A stretch of DNA of 64,000 bases from Hyphomicrobiales bacterium (GTDB lineage Bacteria > Pseudomonadota > Alphaproteobacteria > Rhizobiales > Rhizobiaceae): the NCBI GenBank assembly GCA_900469955.1, contig UBYX01000014.1, positions 1 to 64,000 of the forward strand. Reading direction: 5' to 3'. The stretch's first letter is position 1; every line of letters begins with the position of its first letter. Shown one piece after another: positions 36,274 to 44,887 of the stretch. The translations under genes were made by a program, and so were the position numbers. The notes beneath the pieces were generated by a model, which was not told the origin of the DNA, ran no database searches, and was given only the letters and a program-made list of their open reading frames with translations.

Positions 36274-37002
36274 TCAGATGTCGAAGTTGGTCGGCAACAC
36301 AACGACATCGCGAATGGTGACATTTCGGGGCCTCGTCAGCATGAAGACGATGGCATCAGCCACCTCCGACGGCTCGATAAGGCTTCCGGATTCCTTCGCC
36401 TTTTTGAGATTTTCCTCGGGCCAGTCGGCAAGGAGCGCGCTGATCACCGGCCCGGGCGAAACCGAGCCCACGCGGATGCCCTTCTTGTTGACCTGGCGCC
36501 GCACGGTCTGGACGAAGCAGGTCATGGCCCATTTCGAGGCCGAATAGACGGGCTCCCAAGGGACGGGATAGTGCCCCGCGACTGAACTGGTAACGATAAT
36601 GTCGCCTGAGCCGCGCGCGATCATGTGCGGCAGGACATCGTGGACGTTCTTGATGACGGCGTTGACGTTGAGGTTGAGCATCCGGTCAATGACAGTGGCA
36701 TCGGCCTCGACCAGGTCGCCCCCGATATAGGTGCCCGCATTGGCATGGAAGATGTCGAGCTGGCCGGTGAGCTTTTCGATCGAGGGCATGAGTGTCGCGC
36801 AGCTCACGGGATCGAGGAGGTCGATCACCAGCGGGATGGCAGCGCCGCCGAGTTCAGCGCAGACCGAGTCCAAAGCCTTGCGATCGCGATCGACGAGCAC
36901 GACGCGTGCGCCCTCTGCAATCAACGCCCGTGTGCTTGCCAGTCCTATGCCGGAAGCCGCACCGGTAACCGCCGCGACCTTACCTACCAAATGCTTGCCC
37001 AT
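36274..37002 (-). CDS. rbtD: Ribitol 2-dehydrogenase-like SDR
   Basis: A 242-residue SDR very close in pattern to Klebsiella ribitol 2-dehydrogenase, which oxidises ribitol to D-ribulose with NAD. Shared stretches include GKVAAVTGAASGIGLA near the start, QLDIFHANAGTYIGG, WEPVYSASKWA (Tyr and Lys of the active site), GIRVGSVSPGPV and the C-terminal RNVTIRDVVVLPT. The ATG at 37002 has GAGGAG six bases upstream; two earlier in-frame starts are less likely. It is the last gene of the 11-gene polyol operon and follows the PfkB kinase gene by 45 bases. Confidence 0.88.
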   Translation of the reverse strand: MGKHLVGKVAAVTGAASGIGLASTRALIAEGARVVLVDRDRKALDSVCAELGGAAIPLVIDLLDPVSCATLMPSIEKLTGQLDIFHANAGTYIGGDLVEADATVIDRMLNLNVNAVIKNVHDVLPHMIARGSGDIIVTSSVAGHYPVPWEPVYSASKWAMTCFVQTVRRQVNKKGIRVGSVSPGPVISALLADWPEENLKKAKESGSLIEPSEVADAIVFMLTRPRNVTIRDVVVLPTNFDI

Positions 37003-37047
37003 ATTCATCTCCTCTGTGTCCATGAAAATCCCCTAGCGACCCCAGCC

Positions 37048-38064
37048 TCAGCGGCTGCCCCATTGGCGTGCAATCTCGATGCATTCCCTCCAGGCGACGA
37101 CGCCATCCGTCGTGCCGGCACTCCTGAGCGAGCAGGCGGCCGCGGCATGGCCGAGCCAAAGACAGTCCTTGATCGCCCAGTCTTCGTGCAGGCCGTACAT
37201 GAAGCCGGCTGCGAAAGCGTCACCCGCACCGTTTGGCCCCACAATCGCATCATGAGGCACCCTCACGGATGGCACGAAAATCGTCTCTCCCGATCGCATG
37301 ACCGTGATCGCGCCCTCGGGGAAATGGATCGTGACAAGCCGCATCTCACCCTGCTCCAGCATGGTCGCAGAGGCCGCCAAACAGGCGTCAACGTCGGTAT
37401 TGCCGTCTTTAATGGTCGTCATCTCCGCCAACGCACCAATCTCACTATCGTTGACAATGAGGGTGTCGAGATGCGGCAGGCAGGGGAGGATGAGGCCGCG
37501 CAGACGTTCCGGCGTGACAGTGCAAAGTTCCAGATTGGTCTGCAATCCTGCCTGCCGCGCCGCCTTGAGGACCGTGACCCAGCCGTTGGCATCGTCCTGC
37601 CATTTTGAATCCATACGCGGGTGGATGCCCGGCAGGCCGAGATGCATGTAGCGCGCTGACGTTGCCGAGAAGTTGAAATGTTGGGGGTTCAGCAGCGCCG
37701 ATATGCCGAGATCCGAAATATGCGTGCGCAGGCCACTTGCCTGCGAGATGAAGGCCTCTGTCGTATGCGTCGGCGCTTCATCGCTGACATGCATCTGTCG
37801 GTGATCGAGGCCCGCCTTCTTGGCTTCGGCGACGAGCTTCCGGCCCGCATCATCATTGCCGACGAGGCCGATGGTCTCGACCGGAATGGAGGGGTCGAGC
37901 CGCCTGATATCGATGGCGAGGTTGCAGGCCGGCCCTCCCCCGCGCTCCTCGAGCCCCCAGGCGATGCCGACGCTATCTTCCCTGGGCCAGGCATCGATCC
38001 TGCGGTTGCGGTCGAGGCACCATGTCCCTCCGGCGATGAAGCCGCGCCTGCTCTTTCCGGCCAT
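37048..38064 (-). CDS. PfkB-family carbohydrate kinase
   Basis: A 338-residue ribokinase/PfkB sugar kinase. The N-terminal GGTWCLDRN and GGGPACNLAIDIRRL and the C-terminal catalytic motif GPNGAGDAFAAGF (about residue 275, with the catalytic Asp) are intact. A GAGGGGAG ribosome binding site precedes the ATG at 38064. It lies directly between an aldolase-like gene and ribitol dehydrogenase, so it probably phosphorylates the ketose made by one of the operon's dehydrogenases (ribulose, xylulose, tagatose or similar). It is distinct from the second PfkB kinase at 50065. Confidence 0.88.
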   Translation of the reverse strand: MAGKSRRGFIAGGTWCLDRNRRIDAWPREDSVGIAWGLEERGGGPACNLAIDIRRLDPSIPVETIGLVGNDDAGRKLVAEAKKAGLDHRQMHVSDEAPTHTTEAFISQASGLRTHISDLGISALLNPQHFNFSATSARYMHLGLPGIHPRMDSKWQDDANGWVTVLKAARQAGLQTNLELCTVTPERLRGLILPCLPHLDTLIVNDSEIGALAEMTTIKDGNTDVDACLAASATMLEQGEMRLVTIHFPEGAITVMRSGETIFVPSVRVPHDAIVGPNGAGDAFAAGFMYGLHEDWAIKDCLWLGHAAAACSLRSAGTTDGVVAWRECIEIARQWGSR

Positions 38065-38084
38065 GCTCCCCTCCCTCGCCGATG

Positions 38085-39068
38085 TCAATTCATCAGGACC
38101 TTTTCGGTGACGAGCATATCGTCGGAGAGGGCCCGCATAGGCTTTTGCCCGCCTGCCTGCAACGCACCGTGATAAGCCCTAACCGCCTCCTCTGGACCGA
38201 GATCACCATCTGCCACGGCGCGCATGAACTTCACCATGGCGAGCGGGTCCTCGGCGAGGTTGATCTTGCGACCGAAGAGCGCCACACGGGCACCGTATTT
38301 CTCCGCCTGATGGATGAGTTCGAACGTATCGCGCGCGGTTCCCGCACCGCCGCCCAAAACGCCGACAATCAGGCTCGGGTCGTAGGAGGTGAGCTCCTCC
38401 AGCGCCTTGGGCCCATTGAAAGGGATCTTCAGGAATTGCGGCCGCTGGGCCCGTGTCAGTCCGGCCAGCGCACGGCATATGCAATCATTTACAAAGTGTG
38501 GTTGGAGCTCGGGTGAAATACCGGTATCGACGTTCGGATTGAAGACTTCGAGGAAGTAGTTGAACCCGTTGTCGTCGGCGTCCTCGACAAAATCCAGAAA
38601 GGCGAGCAGCGAATTATAATCGGCGTCGAGATCGTTGTTGAAGGTGATCGAATAGAGGCCGAGATCGGTATGGCGCCGGTTGATCGACAGCGAAGCGGTG
38701 CGATAGGGCCGTGACGGCTGAGTGGCATAGGTCGCACCGCGCCCTACCCAGATATCGGTCGCATCATTGGCCCGGATGGCGGCCTTGACGCTCCTGCCTA
38801 CATAAGCGCCGGCTTCAGTCAGCAATTCGAGATTGGAGGCGGAGGTCAACATGATATCGACGATATCCTGCGCGATCACAGCCTTGATCTGGCCGAGGAA
38901 TTCCGCCCGGGTCCGAAAGCGCGTGTAGGAGCAGTCTTTTTCGAGCTTGGGGCCGCAGGAGGGAATGCTCGGCCCCATGTCGCCATCCTTGGCGTCCGCG
39001 ATTATGAAATCCGTCCGCTTATAGTTGCCGGCCCTGATTCTCGAGATTTTTTCGTCAAAGCGTGTCAT
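38085..39068 (-). CDS. Putative class I aldolase-like TIM-barrel protein
   Basis: A 327-residue protein I cannot assign to a characterised enzyme. Its pattern resembles DeoC/LacD/class I fructose-bisphosphate aldolases: a lysine in FLKIPFNGP (Lys214) positioned like a Schiff-base lysine, a phosphate-binding-like VGVLGGGAGT (235-244) and ALFGRKINLAEDPLAMV (263-279). An N-terminal RAGNYKRTDFIIADAKDGDMG precedes the barrel. The ATG at 39068 is the first that gives this family-like N-terminus. It is 20 bases upstream of the PfkB kinase gene in the same operon, suggesting kinase then aldol cleavage of a ketose phosphate. Confidence 0.7.
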   Translation of the reverse strand: MTRFDEKISRIRAGNYKRTDFIIADAKDGDMGPSIPSCGPKLEKDCSYTRFRTRAEFLGQIKAVIAQDIVDIMLTSASNLELLTEAGAYVGRSVKAAIRANDATDIWVGRGATYATQPSRPYRTASLSINRRHTDLGLYSITFNNDLDADYNSLLAFLDFVEDADDNGFNYFLEVFNPNVDTGISPELQPHFVNDCICRALAGLTRAQRPQFLKIPFNGPKALEELTSYDPSLIVGVLGGGAGTARDTFELIHQAEKYGARVALFGRKINLAEDPLAMVKFMRAVADGDLGPEEAVRAYHGALQAGGQKPMRALSDDMLVTEKVLMN

Positions 39069-39151
39069 GCGCTGATCCTCTAAAAGATCTAAGGCCGCCA
39101 GAACGGCGGGGGAAGGTCCGGGAATTCCGAGGCATCTAACTCGGATAACCG

Positions 39152-39877
39152 TCAGGCAATCATGTAACCGCCATCCACTGGCATCGACAGGCCGTTGACC
39201 ATTGCGGCCTCGTCGGAGAGCAGGAAAAGGATGACCTCGGCAATATCGTCGGGATCTGCGAAGCGGCCGACCGGAATGCGGTTGAGCATACCAGCCGCCT
39301 TTTCCGGATCGCTCCAGGCCTTCACGGCCATGGGCGTGAGGGTCACGGTCGGATGCACACCGTTGACCCGAATGCCTCTGGGCGCAAGTTCCTTGGCCAT
39401 CACCCTCGTCAGCCCGTCGAGACCCGACTTCGACGCGCAATATGCGGCATGGTCGGGAATACCGACAAAGGCCGCGACGCTGGAGACATTCACGATCGCG
39501 CCCTTCCGACCGTTCCTCACCATGTCACGAGCATATTCCTGCGAGACGATCATCGGAGCGCGTGTATTGACCGCATAAAGCAGGTCGAAGTTTTCGACTG
39601 TGACGTCCAGGAAGGACTGTAGCTCCGTCGTGCCGGCGCAGTTCACCAGGAGATCGGCCGGCAGGGCCCGGAGCGCTGCCGCACGCGTCGCCTCGGGATC
39701 GGCGAGATCGACCGCGATCGGAATACATCCGATTTCCTTCTTCAGTTCCTCAAGGTCGGTCGCCGAGCGCGACAGAGCGGTCACCTTGGCTCCGCGCCGC
39801 GCCAGCATGACGGCGGTCGCCCGTCCGATGCCCTTGCCGGCACCCGTCACGATCACATGCTTGCCTGTAAAATCCAT
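39152..39877 (-). CDS. L-xylulose reductase (DCXR)-like SDR
   Basis: A 241-residue SDR closely resembling animal dicarbonyl/L-xylulose reductase, which interconverts L-xylulose and xylitol with NADP(H). TGAGKGIG is at 11-18, NCAG at 79-82, Ser132, Tyr146 and Lys150 form the active site, and the later WSDPEKAAGMLNRIPVGRFA and LLSDEAAMVNG match the reductase pattern. It begins 12 bases after the upstream SDR gene's stop. It likely oxidises a pentitol or hexitol, or reduces the matching ketose, within the polyol operon. Confidence 0.87.
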   Translation of the reverse strand: MDFTGKHVIVTGAGKGIGRATAVMLARRGAKVTALSRSATDLEELKKEIGCIPIAVDLADPEATRAAALRALPADLLVNCAGTTELQSFLDVTVENFDLLYAVNTRAPMIVSQEYARDMVRNGRKGAIVNVSSVAAFVGIPDHAAYCASKSGLDGLTRVMAKELAPRGIRVNGVHPTVTLTPMAVKAWSDPEKAAGMLNRIPVGRFADPDDIAEVILFLLSDEAAMVNGLSMPVDGGYMIA

Positions 39878-39889
39878 TTAAAGACCTCC

Positions 39890-40660
39890 CTACCAGCAGG
39901 TGAAACCGGCATCGGCCTTGACGGTCGCACCGGTGATCAGGCTCGACGCGTCGCAGGCGAGAAAATGCACGACCGACGCAATTTCGTGCGGCTGGCCCAT
40001 CCGACCCATTGGCGTGTCACGTATCCACACATCCACCATCGACTGATCGACGATATTCCTCGTCATTTCGGTCTCTATATAGGTCGGTGCGACGGCGTTG
40101 ACGCGCACTCCGCGGCTCGCCCATTCTGCCGCAAGCGAGGCGGTCAAATGGTGCACGGCCGCCTTTGACGCGTTGTAGTAGCTCTGCAACTGCGGACGAT
40201 TGACGATGTAGCCGGACATCGATCCGATATTGACGATCGCACCTCTGCCGGCCTTCAGCATGTAGCGGCCGAAGGCGCGATTGCACCAGAAGACGCCGTT
40301 GTAGTTCACATCGTTGACATTGAGCCAGAGTTCGTCCGACGTCTCCTCCGCGGCCGTACCGGTGCGGGCAATGCCTGCATTAGCAACCAGCGCGTCGATG
40401 CGACCGTGCTTTGCGAAGATCTCGGCTGCGGCCTTATCGACTGCCGCGGAATCCGTAACATCAAGGACCAAAGCATCGACGTCGATCCCCTTGTCGGCCA
40501 GGGCCAACCTGCCCGATTCGGCAACCGCTTCGTCGCGATCGATGATGACAACGCTGTTGCCCGCCTCGGCAAGCGCTTCGGCGCAGGCAAGGCCGATGCC
40601 ACGCCCGCCGCCGGTCACCACAGCGATCTGGCCGTCCATCCGGAATTTATCGAAGAACAT
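39890..40660 (-). CDS. Galactitol dehydrogenase-like SDR
   Basis: A 256-residue SDR similar in pattern to Rhodobacter galactitol dehydrogenase, which oxidises galactitol and other polyols to ketoses. Diagnostic stretches are NIGSMSGYIVNRPQ (144-157), the Tyr162-x3-Lys166 pair, EWASRGVRVNAVAP and a C-terminal DAGFTCW that corresponds to DGGYTVW in the Rhodobacter enzyme. The DxDxD/IIDRDE region suggests preference for NAD. It lies between the transporter ATPase gene and the L-xylulose reductase-like gene, giving the operon two adjacent polyol SDRs of different subfamilies. Confidence 0.87.
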   Translation of the reverse strand: MFFDKFRMDGQIAVVTGGGRGIGLACAEALAEAGNSVVIIDRDEAVAESGRLALADKGIDVDALVLDVTDSAAVDKAAAEIFAKHGRIDALVANAGIARTGTAAEETSDELWLNVNDVNYNGVFWCNRAFGRYMLKAGRGAIVNIGSMSGYIVNRPQLQSYYNASKAAVHHLTASLAAEWASRGVRVNAVAPTYIETEMTRNIVDQSMVDVWIRDTPMGRMGQPHEIASVVHFLACDASSLITGATVKADAGFTCW

Positions 40661-40684
40661 GTCTTGCTCCCTGCCTCTGCAGAA

Positions 40685-41746
40685 CTATAGGCGCCGACCG
40701 CTCCTGGCCTCGAAGAGATGCGCACGGTACGGGTCGATCCGGAACGAGATGGTATCGCCCGGCGTCACCGCGACGCGGTCGCGGACCGCCGCCATGACCG
40801 GGTCGCCGCCGAGATGCGCAAAGATCTGCGTTTCCGAGCCGGTGGGCTCCAGGACCGAGATCCTCGCAGACAACCCGTCCGGCCGCACGTCGATATGCTC
40901 GGGACGGATGCCGTAGATGACAGGTTCGCCGTGGTCCGGTGTACCTTCCGGCACCGGAAGCACGGTGCCCTTGTCGCTGACGAAGTTCACCTGGCCGCTT
41001 GCCATCGACAGTCTGCCGGGGACGAAATTCATCGATGGCGAACCGATAAAACCTGCCACGAAGACATTTGCCGGCCGGTCGTAAAGATCGAGAGGCGCGC
41101 CTATCTGCTCCACACGCCCGTCGCGCATCACGACGATCTTGTCAGCCATCGTCATGGCCTCGATCTGATCATGCGTCACGTAGATGGTGGTCGTCTTCAA
41201 CCGCTGATGCAGTTCCTTGATCTCGACGCGCATGGTCACGCGCAGCTTGGCGTCCAGATTGGAGAGCGGCTCGTCGAACAGGAAGACCTGCGGATCGCGG
41301 ACAATGGCGCGTCCCATGGCGACACGCTGGCGCTGGCCGCCCGAGAGCTGCTTGGGATAGCGATCGAGCAGCTTGCCGAGATCGAGGATATCGGCCGCCT
41401 TGCGTACCTTGGCCTCGATCTCGCTCCTCGGCGCCCCTTTGAGCTTGAGCGGAAACCCCATATTGTCGGCGACCGTTTTGTGCGGGTAGAGCGCGTAGTT
41501 CTGAAACACCATGGCAATGTCACGGTCCTTGGGCAGGACGTCGTTGACCACGCGTCCGCCGATCGCAACCGTGCCGCCCGAGATCGTCTCGAGCCCTGCG
41601 ATCATCCGCAGCAGCGTGGACTTGCCGCATCCGGACGGTCCGACCAACACGACGAATTCGCCGTCGGCGATATCTATGCCGACCCCGTGGATGACCGGCA
41701 GCGCACCATATTTCTTTGTAACGTCCGTGACGGTGACGTGAGCCAT
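40685..41746 (-). CDS. Polyol/sugar ABC transporter ATP-binding protein (UgpC/SmoK type)
   Basis: A 353-residue CUT1 ATPase: Walker [10 protein letters not shown] near residue 36, [17 protein letters not shown], Walker B VFLFDEP and a C-terminal regulatory domain with [11 protein letters not shown]. The ATG at 41746 gives the standard N-terminus (MAHVTVTDVTKKYGALP); longer readings do not. It sits downstream of the Zn-dependent dehydrogenase, away from its permeases, an arrangement also seen in sorbitol/mannitol (smo) operons. Confidence 0.94.
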   Translation of the reverse strand: MAHVTVTDVTKKYGALPVIHGVGIDIADGEFVVLVGPSGCGKSTLLRMIAGLETISGGTVAIGGRVVNDVLPKDRDIAMVFQNYALYPHKTVADNMGFPLKLKGAPRSEIEAKVRKAADILDLGKLLDRYPKQLSGGQRQRVAMGRAIVRDPQVFLFDEPLSNLDAKLRVTMRVEIKELHQRLKTTTIYVTHDQIEAMTMADKIVVMRDGRVEQIGAPLDLYDRPANVFVAGFIGSPSMNFVPGRLSMASGQVNFVSDKGTVLPVPEGTPDHGEPVIYGIRPEHIDVRPDGLSARISVLEPTGSETQIFAHLGGDPVMAAVRDRVAVTPGDTISFRIDPYRAHLFEARSGRRL

Positions 41747-41756
41747 ATGAATTCCT

Positions 41757-42800
41757 CTATTGCGGCAGTGCGATCTGCATCTTGACTTCGCCCTTGGGGG
41801 AGGACGCGGCGATCTCGAAAGCACGGACGCTTTCGTCAAAGCCGAAAGTGCGGGTGATGAGCGGCTTTACGTCAATCGCGCCGGAAGAGAGCATGGCCAC
41901 GCAACGCGGAAAGACATGGGCATAGCGGAAAACATGCTCCACGCGGGCCTCGCGCACCATGGCCTTGCCGACATCGTATTGGATCGGGTGGACCTGAGAA
42001 CCGATGAAAACCACCCGGCCGCCCGGAGCGAGCGGATCGAACACACCTTCGGCGCCCTTGGGATGGCCGGAGCATTCGAACACAAGTTCGACGCCCCAGC
42101 CGTCGGTGGCGGCGAGGATCTCCTTGACCAGTTCCTGCCTTGCAACATTGATTGGCGAGATTGGACCAAGCTTGGCGGCGAGTTCCAGCTTGGCATCGTC
42201 GACATCGCTCACGAACACCCGCGCACAGCCGGCGGCGACAGCCGACAGCGCGGTCACCAAGCCGATCGGGCCTGCACCGATCACCAGAGCTATGTCACCA
42301 GGCTTGACCTGCGCCTTGGTCGCAGCATGCACTCCCACCGCCAGTGGCTCCACCATTGCTGCTTCGGCGAACGAGACATTATCGGGCAGCTTGAAGGTGA
42401 AGTCGGCGGGATGAACGACGGTTGGCCTGAGCACGCCGTGGATGGGCGGCGTGGCCCAGAAGCGAACCGCAGGATCGACATTGTAGAGCCCCATGCGGGT
42501 CGCGCGGCTGTTGGGATCGGGGATCCCTGGCTCCATGCAGACGCGATCGCCCACCCTTAGCGCCGTGACGTCGGTTCCCGTCTCGATCACGGTGCCCGAC
42601 GCCTCGTGGCCAAGGATCATCGGCGCTTTCACCTGGAACACACCGGTGCCGCCATGCGTATAATAATGTACGTCGGACCCGCATATGCCCACGGTGTGGA
42701 GCTTTATCCGCACGTCGCGCGGACCCAGCGTCTCTTCGCGCTCGATCGGGAAATCGCGCAGCGACAGTTTCAACTTCTCTTCCAATACCAGCGATTTCAT
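41757..42800 (-). CDS. Zinc-type polyol dehydrogenase (xylitol/altritol dehydrogenase-like)
   Basis: A 347-residue medium-chain dehydrogenase of the sorbitol/xylitol dehydrogenase group. Catalytic zinc ligands are Cys40 ([10 protein letters not shown]), His65-Glu66 (GHEASG) and Glu151; the NAD motif GAGPIG is at 175-180. The four-cysteine structural zinc loop is absent, replaced by [15 protein letters not shown], as in several bacterial xylitol dehydrogenases. A PF00107 enzyme in a similar Agrobacterium C58 cluster was reported to oxidise D-altritol to D-tagatose, so altritol, xylitol or sorbitol are all candidates here. Confidence 0.88.
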   Translation of the reverse strand: MKSLVLEEKLKLSLRDFPIEREETLGPRDVRIKLHTVGICGSDVHYYTHGGTGVFQVKAPMILGHEASGTVIETGTDVTALRVGDRVCMEPGIPDPNSRATRMGLYNVDPAVRFWATPPIHGVLRPTVVHPADFTFKLPDNVSFAEAAMVEPLAVGVHAATKAQVKPGDIALVIGAGPIGLVTALSAVAAGCARVFVSDVDDAKLELAAKLGPISPINVARQELVKEILAATDGWGVELVFECSGHPKGAEGVFDPLAPGGRVVFIGSQVHPIQYDVGKAMVREARVEHVFRYAHVFPRCVAMLSSGAIDVKPLITRTFGFDESVRAFEIAASSPKGEVKMQIALPQ

Positions 42801-42826
42801 TGTCTTGTCCTATTTCCAAAGAAGCA

Positions 42827-43060
42827 TCAGCCGCGCCATACGATCAGAACCCCGAGCGCGATGGCCAGAACGTGGCAGACCATCAACGGAATCGACTGTT
42901 CGAGGAACCGCATCCAGAAGAGTTCGAGTGCCACGAACAGGTAGATGCCGACGAAGACGCGGTCGAACCAGTTGGTGGTGATCGGCAGAAAGCCGGTCCG
43001 CACCGGGCGCGCCACTTCCAAATCGGCATCGACCTTCGCCGGGTCGAATGGCTCTTGCAT
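42827..43060 (-). CDS. Small two-helix membrane protein of the polyol transporter operon
   Basis: A 77-residue protein with two predicted membrane helices (about 32-54, FDRVFVGIYLFVALELFWM, and 57-76, SIPLMVCHVLAIALGVLIV) and an acidic cytosolic-like N-terminus. AGGAG, overlapping the permease stop region, lies eight bases before the ATG at 43060, so it is a real translated gene. Its position between the permease and dehydrogenase genes recalls the small DUF2160 protein of glycerol ABC transporters; it may be an accessory transporter subunit. I cannot assign a tested function. Confidence 0.75.
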   Translation of the reverse strand: MQEPFDPAKVDADLEVARPVRTGFLPITTNWFDRVFVGIYLFVALELFWMRFLEQSIPLMVCHVLAIALGVLIVWRG

Positions 43061-43064
43061 GGCT

Positions 43065-43901
43065 CTACTCCTTGACTGCGCCGAAGGTGAGACCCGCCAC
43101 GATATGGCGCTGTACCACGGCGAAGATGATGAGGGCGGGGATGAGGGTGATCATCGCGATCGCCGCCATCGCCCCCCATTCGGTACCCGTCGTCGTCACA
43201 TATTCCGAGAGGCCCGTTGTGATGGTGCGGGCGTTGAAGCTGGTCAGGGTCGCAGCCAGCAGAAACTCGTTCCAGGCAAAGACCCAGGTGAGGATCAGCG
43301 TCACCGCAAGACCGGGCCGTGCAAGCGGGAAGATGACCTCGGAGATAACCTGCCAGGTCGAGGCGCCGTCGACCGTTGCTGCCTCGTCAAGTTCCTTGGG
43401 AATTCCGTCAATGGTCGGCCGCAAAGTCCAGATCGCGAAAGGCAGGTTGAAGGTGCAATAAAGCAGGATCATGCCAATCTTGGTGTCGTAGAGTTTCCAG
43501 TCGCCAAAGGTGAAGACCTGGGTGAACAGCAGGTAGAACGGCAGCAGGAACACCGCGGCCGGGGCCATGCGGTTGGTGATCGTCCAGAAAAAGATATTCT
43601 CCTTGCCCGCAAGATCGAAACGGGACAGCGCGTAGCAGGCCAGGAAAGCCAGTCCGGTGACCAGGAAGGCATTGCTGGTAGAAATGATCAGAGAGTTGAT
43701 CATATAGCCGCGCAGCGTCTCGTTGCCGATGACGTTGACGTAGTTCTTCCAGTAGACCGTATCGAGGATCACGCTGGGCGTCGTGAACAGATCCACAGCC
43801 GGCTTCACCGAAATGACGAAGAGCCAATAGATCGGGAAAAGCGTCAGCAAGCTCAGCAAGAGCCAAAGTGCCAGGTACAAGAGCGGATTGCGGCTCTGCA
43901 T
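43065..43901 (-). CDS. Polyol ABC transporter permease (MalG type)
   Basis: A 278-residue CUT1 permease beginning MQSRNPLLYLALWLLL at 43901, where its ATG shares a base with the stop of the partner permease (TGATG). The coupling loop is PKELDEAATVDGASTWQVISEVIFPL and the C-terminus HIVAGLTFGAVKE is typical. Longer in-frame readings are rejected because they run back through the partner gene. Confidence 0.93.
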   Translation of the reverse strand: MQSRNPLLYLALWLLLSLLTLFPIYWLFVISVKPAVDLFTTPSVILDTVYWKNYVNVIGNETLRGYMINSLIISTSNAFLVTGLAFLACYALSRFDLAGKENIFFWTITNRMAPAAVFLLPFYLLFTQVFTFGDWKLYDTKIGMILLYCTFNLPFAIWTLRPTIDGIPKELDEAATVDGASTWQVISEVIFPLARPGLAVTLILTWVFAWNEFLLAATLTSFNARTITTGLSEYVTTTGTEWGAMAAIAMITLIPALIIFAVVQRHIVAGLTFGAVKE

Positions 43902-44782
43902 CAAAACGTCCTCTTCCGTTCGCGTCGGGCCACAAGTGCGACATAGAGCAGCCAGCACATCACGAGGGTGAGGTAGAGCACGATCACCGAGATCGCGGCA
44001 CCGTAGCCGTAGTCGGTCTTCGGAAAGACGATCTTCCAGATATGCAGCCCAACAAAACGGGTGGCAGCACCCGGGCCGCCGGAGGTCAGCATCCAAACTT
44101 CGTCCACGGTGCGCAACGCGTCCATAAGGCGAATGAAGACCGTTGCAAGAATTGCCGGGCGGATCATCGGCAGCGTAACGTGCCAGAAGATCTGACGGCG
44201 GTTGGCGCCATCGATCTGCGCCTGTTCGAACGGCTCTTTCGGGAGGGCAAGAAGTGCCGCAAGCAGTGTCAGCGTCACCAATGGCGTCCAGTGCCAGATG
44301 TCCATGATGACCGTCAAAGCGAAGGCGGCGGTGGCGTCACGGCCGATGTTGAGATCATAGCCGAACCAGCTTTTCAGAAGATAGGGGATTATACCGATGC
44401 TGGGAGTCGTCATCAGCCGCCAGACCGAGCCGACGACGATAGGCGCGACGATCAGCGGCAGCGTGTGAATTGTTCTGAAGAAACCTCGTCCGGGAAACTC
44501 CTTCATGAAGAGCTGCGCGAGCAGATAGCCCAACGCAATCTCGCTCAGGACAGCGAAGAAGGCGAACTTCATCGTGAAGGCGATGGAGGTCAGGAACTCG
44601 GTATCGAAGACGAGACGGCGGAAGTTGTTGGCACCGTTATAGATCATGTCCGGGCTGGCGCCGAACGGGTTCCATTGATGGAATGACACGTAAAGCACAT
44701 AGATGAACGGGATGATGCCGAAGATGCCGAGGATCGCGATCGTCGGGGCGAGCATCAGCCAGCCGACAGTATTTGGACGCAT
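43901..44782 (-). CDS. Polyol ABC transporter permease (MalF type)
   Basis: A 293-residue CUT1 permease starting MRPNTVGWLMLAPTIAIL at 44782, nine bases after GGGAG. The coupling loop is PKEPFEQAQIDGANRRQIFWHVTLPM. It is separated from the binding protein gene by 105 bases containing a 15-bp stem-loop, the largest hairpin I found in this window. Confidence 0.93.
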   Translation of the reverse strand: MRPNTVGWLMLAPTIAILGIFGIIPFIYVLYVSFHQWNPFGASPDMIYNGANNFRRLVFDTEFLTSIAFTMKFAFFAVLSEIALGYLLAQLFMKEFPGRGFFRTIHTLPLIVAPIVVGSVWRLMTTPSIGIIPYLLKSWFGYDLNIGRDATAAFALTVIMDIWHWTPLVTLTLLAALLALPKEPFEQAQIDGANRRQIFWHVTLPMIRPAILATVFIRLMDALRTVDEVWMLTSGGPGAATRFVGLHIWKIVFPKTDYGYGAAISVIVLYLTLVMCWLLYVALVARRERKRTF

Positions 44783-44831
44783 GAATTGGTGCTCCCGAAG
44801 GTGCAGGTCAACGGCCTGCAAAATCCGACAA

Positions 44832-44874
44832 CTGCGCCCGGGTGGCGGTCTTGGGAGATGCCACCCGGACGCAG
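44832..44874. other. Strong 15-bp stem-loop between binding protein and permease genes
   Basis: Arms 44832-44846 (CTGCGCCCGGGTGGC) and 44860-44874 (GCCACCCGGACGCAG) pair at 14 of 15 positions, with a 13-base loop. It starts 14 bases after the binding protein stop on the minus strand and is followed by TTGTCGGATTTT. It likely stabilises the binding protein mRNA or terminates part of the transcripts, giving more binding protein than permease. Confidence 0.7.
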
Positions 44875-44887
44875 CCTCTTATCGGTC

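Noticed and set aside
42945-43946. 333-codon open frame opposite a permease gene
   Set aside because: Very charged Arg/Asp/Gly-rich translation, no domain, antisense to a clear permease.
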